From Phaeoceros laevis (taxonomy: Eukaryota > Anthocerotophyta > Anthocerotopsida > Notothyladales), in assembly GCA_049999765.1 (NCBI GenBank), contig JBNGIQ010008674.1, forward strand, positions 42,505-84,184: a stretch of 41,680 nt of DNA, read 5' to 3'. Both the position numbers and the translations under genes were made by a program. The notes under the pieces were generated by a model that saw nothing but the letters and a program-made list of their open reading frames with translations, had not been told where the DNA came from and did not search any database. Position 1 is the stretch's first letter, and every line of letters begins with the position of its first letter. Below, piece by piece: positions 21,301 to 30,619 of this stretch.

Positions 21301-23938
21301 GGGGCAGGATTCACATGCAGGAAAATCAAATCCATCGCCTAACTCTGACATTGCTTGAGAAGGAGCGGTATATGGACGTTTTTACAGAAGCACTTTGTAG
21401 AATTGTTTGTGATCATGATGTGCTCGAGTGGCCGGATCTGACGAAGGACCTCTTCAACGCTTATGTTAACGATGATACGCAGTCTGCGGTTAAATCTGGT
21501 TTAGAGTCCCGAACTGAGATGCTGCACCAAAGGTATCTGACCAGATAGTCAGCATTGGGGAAACTAATGTTGGATTTGATAAACTTCAGTACATCGGGCT
21601 AGGCTGGGGAGTTGAGTGCGCACTTGGTTCTTTGCAGGCAGACACTGGAAAACTACCTGGCTGTGTTGAAGGATGCAGCAGTGCGAAGTGAAACTCGACA
21701 TTTCAAGGAAACTCGTCATTATATGCAAGACAACCTGAGATTGCTCGGTGACTTCGCCGATGCTAACCGAAACGTCAGGCGCTTGGCGTTTGTTGTCCAA
21801 CACCTGCAGGTGAAATTACCAGTCACTGACACAGTTATTGTTCTGCTGGTCTATTCATACCACTACTAACACACGTACATGGACTGCAGGGAGAAGTGTC
21901 TTACTACAGGGCAATTGCTGCGAAGAACACTCGAGATGCAACTTCGAGGTTCCGAGTTCAGTTCAGCCGATTATCCCAAGCACCCAACTTCGGCGGAAGA
22001 GGAAGCACGGTTATCTCTTCACTGGCCCATTCATCCTTGTCCGGGCAGGAGGCAGCTTCACCTTCCCCAGGTTCTGGCCCCTCAAGGTCATCATCTCCAG
22101 AACTGTCGGGACCAATGTCCCGATCTTCCTCTCCGCAACTTGTGAGTACAAGGGGGTCGACCCCTCAGGCCTCGTACTCGCGGGTGTCAGCTCCAGTGCT
22201 TCTACCTCCGTCCAGAGTTTCGTCTCCCCTTCCATCAACAGCAACCAAGCTGAAAGAACCCTCTCCCATGAGATTAGTAGAAGAACTCAGAACATCCCAG
22301 TCTCCTTCTAGGACGTCAGATGTGACGTCTCCTTCTAGGATGTCAGATGTAACGTCAACATCAGGCACTCACAGTCCTGAACCTGGCCCATCAAGAGGGT
22401 CGGACTCCCCTGCTGTCTCGTTCTCTGAGTCAGATACTCAAGGCAAGACCATTGACCCTCAGAAGCAGCAGGAGGCGAAAGAAGTATCCCCTGCAAGTAG
22501 TACCCCAGGCCTTGACAGGCGGAGAGGCTCTAGCCCCGTAGGTGAGATTTTGAAGAACTTGTATATGGTTGCTCCCAACCAGACAAAGAGGCAAAGTGCA
22601 AGTTTTAGACGAGGCCATTCAGTTCCAGGTTTGATACCCGCTCGACGATCAGTGGAAGTACCTCGGCCTAGAGCCCAAAGTCTGGTCAGGCCGAAGTCAG
22701 TGAGCGGGGAATCCACTCAAGCTCTGCTGATGAGATTAAGACAGGCCAAAATGGAGCTCAAACTCAAACAGGAGGAGATCAGACAATTGCATATAGCTCT
22801 AAGCATGGTTGGCAACGAAAGCAAAGAAGGTGCTCTAGATACAGCTGCAGGGTTCAGCCTTGCTGAGCCAGTCCCGACTGCAAGTGTTCCAGCCCAAGGT
22901 GGTGATGCTCCAAGCATTGCAAGGCGGAGATCTTCTATCATGCCAAGGGACCCTGCTTTGTCTTCCACCATAAAAGATCCGGCTCCAGCAACAAGCACAA
23001 CTCCAGATGCCTCAGGGCGTGAAGAATCAGAGTTCTCTGCTTGGAGCTCCCCAAACGGCAGTGTGGCTAGAGCAGGACCTGTGGAACGAATGACCAGAGA
23101 TGCTGAAGTCTCAGGTTTGGTTGTTCCGTCGAGGAGGCCGAGTGCTTCTCCAGGGGAGTTTACAAGACGATCTAGTGTCTCTTCAACAGATCTGCCATCA
23201 CGAAGATCAAGTGTCTCTCCAGTGCCCTCAATCAGGAGGCCCAGTGTCTCACCCTTGGAACATTCAATGCAGAGTCTTCCAAGACAACCTGTTGTACCCG
23301 CATCTGGTGAGAAGACCAATAACACACTCCCTCAGGTGCCTGTCCCGACCAGAGAAGATACGTTGGCTAGGCAGTCTAGCATGTTACCATTATCGCCTCC
23401 TACACCCACACCCCCAACCATGTCCATCCAGTCACCACAAGTTGGTGCCACCGCTGGAAGGTCCACTCCAGAGCCGCAACTCCAATCAGAAGGAGCTACC
23501 AACTTGGCGGCTTCTACAGTAATAAGATCTGGCAGCTCGGCAGCAATGGGACCTCCAAAAGCCGCGCACCCTTCAGCAGCTAGGATTTCCCAGCTGCCCA
23601 TGGCACCTCAGGATAAGCAGCACACAGCGACAGCACCAACAGCCACAGCAGCAACTTCAAGTGCCTCTTCAATTCAGGTAGGAGCAACAAGAAACAACTC
23701 AAGTCTATCAGCGGATACTGCTACCAAAAAGGAAACGACTTTTAAGAGGGGCACTTCAGCAACAACCGACCCTTCCAGGAGATCAGTCACCTCAGCTATG
23801 CATTCAGCAGAAGCAAGGAAGTCTGGAGTAACAATCTCACCAGCTGGTTTTCCGATTGAGCTTACCAGGACATTTAGGAAATCCGTTGTTCCAGCGCCCG
23901 AGAATAAACCCGCCCCAGACACCAAGGAAAGCAAATAG
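15393..23938 (+). CDS. CFAP57: CFAP57/WDR65-type cilia and flagella protein with long Ser/Pro/Arg-rich tail
   Basis: Twenty-three exons: 15393-15499, 15595-15699, 15899-15947, 16062-16139, 16277-16352, 16552-16652, 16939-17020, 17229-17419, 17572-17691, 17767-17813, 18006-18072, 18196-18286, 18370-18496, 18629-18730, 18848-18989, 19116-19662, 19749-19963, 20032-20286, 20373-20582, 20706-21080, 21171-21532, 21638-21809, 21890-23938. The total is 5670 nt, 1889 aa, phases consistent throughout. CFAP57 is an axonemal protein linked to inner-arm dynein placement in motile cilia. The first 749 residues hold WD-type beta-propeller repeats (LHAFGFSG opening; VATCTSDKVVRLWNY; LATAGNDGAIYIW). Residues 750-1240 are predicted coiled coil (exons 18-22, Glu/Lys/Gln rich). 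From about 1240 to the end the chain is Ser/Pro/Arg rich, with many RRxS sites and one short helical stretch; animal CFAP57 (about 1250 aa) stops near where this tail begins. The start was chosen because the split Leu codon joins exon 1 to LHAFGFSG. Confidence 0.88.
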
Positions 23939-24551
23939 GGACCTCTAGCTTCCTCTAGCCGTCGGCACACGGTCGACGGGCTCATCATGCAAACGGTCAA
24001 ATCACCAGATCTTTGTCCCCGATGGACTCGAACAGCACGACTGTTATGCCTCATAATTGGGGCTACGAACATTTGCAGCATTCAGTCCCTGATCGGTCGG
24101 CCGGCCGTTTTCCTTAGCTTGTTCAATATCCAGAGCATCTATCTGGCTGGGGGCGCATGTTCGAGAGAAGCCCCTATTCCCATCAGAGGTATATACACTT
24201 TCAGAGCAAACCTGCACGATGATAAGTGTCTGCGGGGATTGTGCCCCCCAGTCTTCACACCCCTTGCTCTCCACGAAAGGAAAGAACACGATGAGCATCC
24301 AATACTGCATTTAGTGCGTTAGACCTCAGGCCGAGGGAAACTGGGCCGACATTCCTGCTGCCAAGGAGGAGCCCTGGTGCTCCCCTCCTGCTCCAAGTTG
24401 TAGGAATTCTCAGTATGGAAGTTTGGCCCCAGCAAGTGCACAGCCTTCTAGTGGGAGCTGACGGTTCGTTGGCTGAGGAACTTCTGACAGCCGGCTGCTT
24501 TGGATACTAGCTGAGGAGCTCGACCTTATTGAAAGAATCTGAAGACTTTAG
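23939..24551. other. Spacer between CFAP57 and PPR genes; no gene seen
   Basis: About 610 bp containing the CFAP57 3' flank and the upstream region of the next PPR gene. Short open frames on both strands show no motif. Confidence 0.5.
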
Positions 24552-27500
24552 ATGGCCATGAATCAGTCCATGCATCTGACGTCTTCAGACTCTTTCAGTA
24601 CCAAGGATGCTCTTTGGATTAGCGACTGGAGCAGCCCAAAGTGGGTCCTAGGGGTACTGGAGAGGGAGCTATTTTACAAGAATGCTGCAGGAGGGAGCTG
24701 CCAGAACAGCAACAGATTTGGAAGCCAGTGCAGACCTGATGCTGTTGTCTCGAAACCACCCCAGCGAAATGAGTATTCATGGACAGTGCAAATTCTGCAA
24801 CATACCAAGTGCGGGCAGGGTAGAAGGGCACTGAAACTGTACGAGGAAATGCAGAAGGACGGAGTGGCACCAAGCCCCTACACCTTTGTCGCTCTTTTGA
24901 AGGCATGCAGTAGTTTGCAGGACCTGGATTGTGCGAGACGAATTCATGCAGAGGTGGTAAGAAGTGGCTTGGAGTCAGATTTATATGTAGCCACCATGCT
25001 GGTGGCCACGTATTCCAAATGTAGGAGCTTGGTGGATGCGAGGGATGCCTTTGAGAAGATGCCTCGTCGTGATGTGGTTTCCTGGAATGCCATGATTTTG
25101 GGGTGCGCCCAGTTGGACAAGGGAGAAGAGGCTTTGCAGTTGTACAGCCGGATGCAACAGGAAGGTGTGTTACCTGATGACCGGACATATGTTAGTGCAC
25201 TTAAGGCTTGCAGTAGCCTTGTAGAATTGGGAGAAAGAAATGAACGTGATGGCATAGCAGTGAGACAAAGTTGTCTTGAGAGTGTGAGAGCCACCCACGG
25301 AACTTCTCTGGATTGGAAGTTTGAGCTAGAATGTGGAGGCCTCGGGAATTCTGGCGATGTATTTGAGAAGATATACAGTGGAACACAAACGGTAAGTGTG
25401 CAATCTGATACCCGAACATGCGTCAGCGCAACTGTGGCTCAAAGTACTTCGACAGTATTTGATGACAGGAATGAAGGTGGTGGGGTGGCGGTTGTCAAAA
25501 GACAGTGCCTGGAAACTGTGAGAGCAATCCATGCACATGCTGTGAATGGGTTGTGTGACTCAGATGTGTTTGTAGGCAATATGCTTATCGATGTCTATGC
25601 CAAATGTGGGAGCCTGGAGGACGCTAGGGTTGTGTTTGAGAAGATGCCTCATCGTACCATAGTTTCCTGGAATGCTATGATCCAGGGGTATGCTCAGCTG
25701 GAAAAGGGTGAAGAAGCTTTGTACTTGTACACCAGGATGCAACATGAAGGTGTGATACCCGATGAGAGAACATATGTTAGTGTATTGAAGGGTTGCAGTC
25801 CAAGTGCACAAACAAATGGAATAGATGGCATGGCAGTGAAAGAGAAATGTCTGAGGACAGTCCGAGCCATCCACAAAGATTCTGTGAAGGCTAAGGTCGA
25901 CTTGGGTGTGTTCCTAGGGACGATGCTCGTGGATGTTTATGCAAAATGCGGGAGCCTGGATGATGCTAGGCAAGTGTTTGACATGATGTCTCATCGTGAC
26001 GTGGTTTCTTGGACTGCCATGATCTTGGGATATGCACAAATGGACAAGGGCGAAGAGGCTTTGGAACTGTACAGCAGGATGCAACAGGAAGGTGTAGTAC
26101 CCGATGACCGAACATATGTTGGTGCACTCAAGGCCTGCAGTACGCTAGCAGCGTCTAACTGTGGATTTGGCAGCTGCGCGACCCCTGTGCATAAAAAATG
26201 TTTGGAAACTGTGAGAGCTATTCATTCAGATGTCAGGAACGGGAAGTTTGGCACTGATTTGTTTGTGGGCAACATGTTGATGGATGCGTATGCAAGGTGT
26301 GGAAGTCTTGAGGATGCTAGATGTGTGTTTGACAAGATGCCTCAGCGTACTGTGTTCTCCTGGAATGCTATGATGTTAGGGTATGCCCAGATGAACAGGA
26401 GTGAAGCAGCTCTGCAATTGTACATGCAGATGCGAGTATCAGGTACAGTCCCCAATGGCCAAACGTATGTGAGCGCACTGAAGGCTTGCAGTAGCCTGGC
26501 AGAATTGGGAAGCTTAACTGTGAAAGAAAGTTGTCTGAAAACTGTGAAGTCCATCCACAGAGATATTGTGGGAAGTCAGTTTGAGTCAGATGCATTTGTA
26601 GGAACCATGCTGGTGGATGTGTATGCCAAATGTGGGAGCCTTGAGGACTCCAGGCGCGTTTTTGAGAAGATGGCTGAGCGTACTGTGGTTTCCTGGAATG
26701 CCCTGATCTCGGGCTACGCTCAGATGGGCAAGGGTGAAGAAGCTTTGGAATTATACACCAGGATGCAAATTGAAGGTACGGTACCTGATGATCGAACTTA
26801 CGTGATTGCGCTTAAGGCTTGTAGTGCCCTGGCAGAAAAGAATGGAGGTGGAGGTGGTACAGCTGAATTAAACAAATACTTAGAAACTGTCAGGTCCATC
26901 CACACAAACATGGTGAGGCAGAAGACTGAGCCAGATGTGTTTGTAAGGACCATGCTGGTGGATGTGTACGCAAAATGTGGGAGGTTGGAGGATGCTAGGC
27001 TGGTGTTTGAGAAGATGCCTCATCGTGACGTGGTGGCATGGACTGCCATGATCTTGGGGTACGCACAGATGGACAAGAGTGAAGAAGCTTTGCATTTGTA
27101 CAGCCGAATGCAAGAGGAAGGTGTGGCACCTGATGCCCACGCATATGCTGGTCTGCTGAATGCTTGTGGTAGAGTGGCTGAATTGGAGAAAGGGAAGGCT
27201 ATCCACGCTGAGATTTTGGAAGCTGGCCTGACTGCTGTTGACTTCTCCGTGTCAGAGAGTTTGATTGACATGTATGCTAAATGTGGGAGCATGGTGCATG
27301 CACAGCAGGTGTTTGATGCAATGCCCAGAAGGGGGATTGAGGCATGGAATGTGTTAATCACGGGATATGTCCATCAAGGAGAAAGTCAGGTTGTCTTCGA
27401 CTTATTTGACAGGATGATGCAGGAGGGTGTTCAGCCAGATGACATTACGCTTCTTGGTCTTCTAACTGTATGCAGTCATGTGGGTATGGTGGAGAGGGGC

Positions 27501-27914
27501 CAGAAGTACTTCACGGCTATGACCACAGACTGTGGAGTGAGTCCAACAATCAAACACTATACCTGCATGATTGATCTACTTGGCCGTTCAGGCCGTTTGG
27601 ACAAGGCGATGGAGGTATTAAGAGCTATGCCCTTCCAACCTGACAGCGCGGTGTGGGCATGTGTGTTAGGCGCCTGTCAAAAGTGGGGCGATATTGAGCT
27701 TGGAAAATATGCCTTTCAGTGCGCAGTGAGGCTGGATAGAGCTGATGCGGCTGCATACAATTTAATGTCAAACATCTATGCAGCTGCTCACATGCAGAAG
27801 GAGGCGGAGCAGATTCATACAATGAGACTGAAGTCACGAGCATGGAAGGGACCTGGTCGGAGCTTGTGGACAGACATAAGTGGAATGGCACATGAGTTTG
27901 TGGTAGGGGGATGA
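24552..27914 (+). CDS. PLS-class PPR protein, DYW domain lost, with repeated in-motif insertions
   Basis: Intronless, 1120 aa. Predicted organellar RNA-binding protein. At least seven PLS units are visible from their S-motif signature (FEKMPRRDVVSW, FEKMPHRTIVSW, FDMMSHRDVVSW, FDKMPQRTVFSW, FEKMAERTVVSW, FEKMPHRDVVAW, FDAMPRRGIEAW). Units repeat every 333-351 nt (111-117 codons), longer than the usual 102 or so, because each carries 10-15 extra residues between KACSSLA and the IH pair, typically a CLxTVRxIH phrase. One unit (about residues 245-310) is degenerate, with a short disordered segment in place of full helices. E motifs follow (YTCMIDLLGRSGRLDKAM, VWACVLGACQKW). The reading frame ends in the PG-box region (GPGRSLWTDISGMAHEFVVGG), just before where a DYW domain should start, and remains of that domain follow. 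It may still work by recruiting a DYW partner in trans. Confidence 0.85.
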   Translation: MAMNQSMHLTSSDSFSTKDALWISDWSSPKWVLGVLERELFYKNAAGGSCQNSNRFGSQCRPDAVVSKPPQRNEYSWTVQILQHTKCGQGRRALKLYEEMQKDGVAPSPYTFVALLKACSSLQDLDCARRIHAEVVRSGLESDLYVATMLVATYSKCRSLVDARDAFEKMPRRDVVSWNAMILGCAQLDKGEEALQLYSRMQQEGVLPDDRTYVSALKACSSLVELGERNERDGIAVRQSCLESVRATHGTSLDWKFELECGGLGNSGDVFEKIYSGTQTVSVQSDTRTCVSATVAQSTSTVFDDRNEGGGVAVVKRQCLETVRAIHAHAVNGLCDSDVFVGNMLIDVYAKCGSLEDARVVFEKMPHRTIVSWNAMIQGYAQLEKGEEALYLYTRMQHEGVIPDERTYVSVLKGCSPSAQTNGIDGMAVKEKCLRTVRAIHKDSVKAKVDLGVFLGTMLVDVYAKCGSLDDARQVFDMMSHRDVVSWTAMILGYAQMDKGEEALELYSRMQQEGVVPDDRTYVGALKACSTLAASNCGFGSCATPVHKKCLETVRAIHSDVRNGKFGTDLFVGNMLMDAYARCGSLEDARCVFDKMPQRTVFSWNAMMLGYAQMNRSEAALQLYMQMRVSGTVPNGQTYVSALKACSSLAELGSLTVKESCLKTVKSIHRDIVGSQFESDAFVGTMLVDVYAKCGSLEDSRRVFEKMAERTVVSWNALISGYAQMGKGEEALELYTRMQIEGTVPDDRTYVIALKACSALAEKNGGGGGTAELNKYLETVRSIHTNMVRQKTEPDVFVRTMLVDVYAKCGRLEDARLVFEKMPHRDVVAWTAMILGYAQMDKSEEALHLYSRMQEEGVAPDAHAYAGLLNACGRVAELEKGKAIHAEILEAGLTAVDFSVSESLIDMYAKCGSMVHAQQVFDAMPRRGIEAWNVLITGYVHQGESQVVFDLFDRMMQEGVQPDDITLLGLLTVCSHVGMVERGQKYFTAMTTDCGVSPTIKHYTCMIDLLGRSGRLDKAMEVLRAMPFQPDSAVWACVLGACQKWGDIELGKYAFQCAVRLDRADAAAYNLMSNIYAAAHMQKEAEQIHTMRLKSRAWKGPGRSLWTDISGMAHEFVVGG

Positions 27915-28190
27915 ACTTCACCACTGAAAGGTGGTGGATCGTGCGCTCAAAATGCAGATAGAAAGAAGGAGATGCCCTCACAACCTGAAGTTGCGGGACA
28001 CACATGATGATGTGAAGGGCGATTTGTGTCAGCACAGTGAGAAGCTTGCTATTGCATGTGCACCCCTCAAGGCAGCCCGTTAAACTGTAAGGGGTTGCCT
28101 TTCCATGTGACATCAGCGGCCTTGACACGTAGTATAACACAGAGGAACTGGCGTATCTTGCACTGTGGACGAGTGTTCGCCCTGTGCTGC
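27915..28190 (+). pseudogene. Decayed DYW domain of the upstream PPR gene
   Basis: Immediately after the stop at 27914, a shifted frame reads a segment matching the intact DYW domain of the gene at 10888: RDTHDDVKGDLCQHSEKLAIA, including the HSE catalytic signature (about 28034-28045). A stop at 28081 and a further weak match (HVTSAALTRSITQRNWRI) follow, but no CSCGDYW end. So a frameshift or stop cut the deaminase off and the remainder has drifted. Confidence 0.7.
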
Positions 28191-28374
28191 AAGGAAAGCC
28201 TATCACAAAGTCAGTTTCCTACCCGACGGAAGGGCTCCTCGACGACATAGGCAAGCACAATAATGGTTTGCCTAAGGTGGTGCTGTGGTGCCATCAAAGT
28301 TGGCGCTCTTGGCAGCCTACTCCAGGTAGCTAGACAGGGCCATGGTGAAGTCGTGAGATACTGCTTCTCGACAG
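28191..28374. other. Spacer between two PPR genes
   Basis: About 180 bp with no recognisable motif. It must hold the promoter or leader of the gene starting at 28375 or 28480. Confidence 0.4.
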
Positions 28375-30345
28375 ATGGCTATCGCCATCGATTTCGGCCT
28401 GACCTTCCCAACTTTGTGCCACCGATATCCGTACTCTGGTGTAGGCAAGGGTGGGGAATTATTTCTGGGTTGCCTGAGCATGGCGGATTCCGCGCCATCA
28501 ACCACCTCAGTGCAGCGAAAGTTTGAGACTAATCAAGCATCTTCTGAAGGGGGAGGAGCGGCAGCAGAACAATTGCAGGTCTGCTCATGGCAGCACTTCT
28601 TCTCGGATCCCACGCTTTGGTGGGACACCCGTCGAGGTGGGGAGATTCCCGGGTATGCTGATTTCAGGCACGAAAAGTCTGCAGACGCGCATTCTTCAAA
28701 CAATGCCTCTAAGCCTGCTTGTGAGGACCCGCAGGTAGCAATGTTGGATACTAGTTTGAAGAGTCCCGCTGGGGCTGCTGTTTTACCAGCGGATAGTGGG
28801 GATGTGGAGATTGGGACATGCAGGACACTATGTGAAGGTGGCGCCCTCGTTGAGGCAGTCGATGCGTTGAACCTCCTGGTGCATCGAGGATGCCATGTTC
28901 CTAACATTCTCTTCTACCGTGTGCTCAAGAGGTGCAAGGACCTGGTTCTGGGAAGACGCATTCATGCCCTCACTCTAAAAGGTGGGTATGAAGGAGACGC
29001 ATTTTTGGCTACCCACCTGATCGGTCTGTATGCCTCTCATGGGAGTCTGGAGGAAGCTATGCAAGTCTTTTCCAAGGTCTCCACACCAGACGCTTACAAC
29101 TGGGCAACCATAATATTCGCATATGCTAGACACGGGAAACCTGCACAGGCTATCGGACTGTATCGGCAGCAAATGCGGGAGTCAACTATAAAGCCAGACA
29201 ATCGTGTGTTTGTGGCAGTTCTTAAAGCCTGTGCAAGCGCCAGAGATTTGGCTGCCGGCAGCGACGTTCATGCCCAGATTCTTGCCAGTGGGACAAAGCC
29301 AGATATGTTCGTCCAAACCTGCTTGGTTGATATGTACGCAAAGTGCGGTAGCTTACGGGACGCTCGCAGAGTGTTTGACAAACTGTCCCAAAAGAACGTG
29401 GTGACCTGGACCGCGATGATTGCAGGTTATGCCCAGCAAGGGATGGGCGAGGAAGCCCTCAGTCTGTACAACAGGATGCAACAAGAAGGAGTCGTCCCAC
29501 CCAACTCTGTCACATACCTGTGCCTCCTGCAGGCATGTGCAACCGTAGCAGCTCTACCTCTGGGCAAGCAGCTCCACGCACAGATCAAAGAACGAGGGTT
29601 GCAAGCTCATGTGGCTCTTGGCTCTTGCCTGGTGAACATGTATGCCAAGTGTGGGAGCTTGGAGGATGCACAAACAGTGTTTGATTCCTTGACTGCAAGG
29701 AACGTTGTGGCATGGAGTGCGCTCATTGCAGGATACACTCGCCGAGGAGATAGCGAGGTGGTGTTTGACCTGCTCAACAGGATGAGGCTGGAGGGCGTTC
29801 AGCCAGACGGCATCACTTTGCTCAGTGTTCTGACTGTATGCAGCCATGTGGGACTGGTGGACCAAGGCCGGAAGTACTTTGAGGCTATGAGCTCCGAGTA
29901 CGGCATCAGCCCGGGCATCGAGCATTACACATGCATGATGGATCTCCTGGGCCGTGCAGGCCATGTAGAGGAGGCCCTGGAGATGGTGAAGACCGTCCCT
30001 TTCCAAGCTAATGCAGCAGTCTGGCACACTCTGTTGGGCGCCTGTAGAAAGTGGAGCAATGTGGAGGTTGGACGACAAGCTTTTGAGTTGGCCATGAGTG
30101 TGGATCAGAAGTGTGCCCCTTCCTATGTCTTGATGTCCAACATTTACGCGGGGGCTCAGATGTGGAAAAAGGCCAGAAAGATGCAGGCCAGGAGAGTGAA
30201 CTCCAAGGCATGGAAGCAGCCAGGCCAGAGTTGGTGCACTGATATGGGCGGAGTTGTGCATACTTTTGCAGTTGGTGACAGGAAACATGCTGATAAGGAG
30301 TTGGAGCAGCCAGTTGGGGAAACGAAGGAGAAAAGTAGCTTGTAG
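28375..30345 (+). CDS. PLS-class PPR-E protein with worn PDF motif, DYW domain missing
   Basis: Intronless, 656 aa from the ATG at 28375; an internal ATG at 28480 (MADSAPSTT, residue 36) is an equally plausible start. It is paralogous to the gene at 10888: the same N-terminal block (LQVCSWQHFFSDPTLWWDTR), the same VDALNLLVHRGCHV phrase, and the same PLS units (VFDKLSQKNVVTWTAMIAGY, MYAKCGSLEDAQTVF). In the PDF motif, WWD is kept, but the PDF-KHK core has become ADF-RHE. E motifs and the PG box are present (WKQPGQSWCTDMGGVVHTFAVGD). After GDRKHAD the chain ends in an unrelated Lys/Glu tail, so the whole DYW domain is absent. It shares fewer PLS units than its paralogue, suggesting internal deletion of repeats. 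Likely organellar RNA binding; editing activity would need a DYW partner. Confidence 0.85.
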   Translation: MAIAIDFGLTFPTLCHRYPYSGVGKGGELFLGCLSMADSAPSTTSVQRKFETNQASSEGGGAAAEQLQVCSWQHFFSDPTLWWDTRRGGEIPGYADFRHEKSADAHSSNNASKPACEDPQVAMLDTSLKSPAGAAVLPADSGDVEIGTCRTLCEGGALVEAVDALNLLVHRGCHVPNILFYRVLKRCKDLVLGRRIHALTLKGGYEGDAFLATHLIGLYASHGSLEEAMQVFSKVSTPDAYNWATIIFAYARHGKPAQAIGLYRQQMRESTIKPDNRVFVAVLKACASARDLAAGSDVHAQILASGTKPDMFVQTCLVDMYAKCGSLRDARRVFDKLSQKNVVTWTAMIAGYAQQGMGEEALSLYNRMQQEGVVPPNSVTYLCLLQACATVAALPLGKQLHAQIKERGLQAHVALGSCLVNMYAKCGSLEDAQTVFDSLTARNVVAWSALIAGYTRRGDSEVVFDLLNRMRLEGVQPDGITLLSVLTVCSHVGLVDQGRKYFEAMSSEYGISPGIEHYTCMMDLLGRAGHVEEALEMVKTVPFQANAAVWHTLLGACRKWSNVEVGRQAFELAMSVDQKCAPSYVLMSNIYAGAQMWKKARKMQARRVNSKAWKQPGQSWCTDMGGVVHTFAVGDRKHADKELEQPVGETKEKSSL

Positions 30346-30460
30346 CAATTTCACTCTCTCGGTGTGGAACAGACCTGATGGTGAGAAAGACCACAGCGGT
30401 GTGACATGAAAAGCAGGCCCCGAGAGTAATATCATGGCAGGGTACTTAAGCCTGTGGTTG
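30346..30460 (+). pseudogene. Possible trace of the missing DYW domain
   Basis: A frame just past the stop reads VWNRPDGEK, comparable with the ALNRTPDG segment that follows HSEKLAIAY in the intact paralogue. The match is short and the surroundings do not align, so this is weak. Confidence 0.3.
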
Positions 30461-30619
30461 TTTGCATTTGTGACGGTCCCAGCTCAGGCCCTTGGTGTTT
30501 GGCAAATTCGTCACCGTGTCAACCTCCTCAAATAGTCACACACATACACACACCACGGAGCTTGCAAAAGATCTAGAGTGAGAGATTAGGTGGTCCAGCA
30601 GATGAGAGGGATACTCTTC

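Noticed and set aside
22717-23325. 202-codon minus-strand frame inside the CFAP57 last exon
   Set aside because: Leu/Gly/Thr-rich translation is the complement of the Ser/Pro/Arg-rich tail; no motif of its own.
29554-30435. 293-codon minus-strand frame across the 28375 PPR gene
   Set aside because: Antisense of PPR repeats; such long shadows also occur opposite the other two PPR genes.
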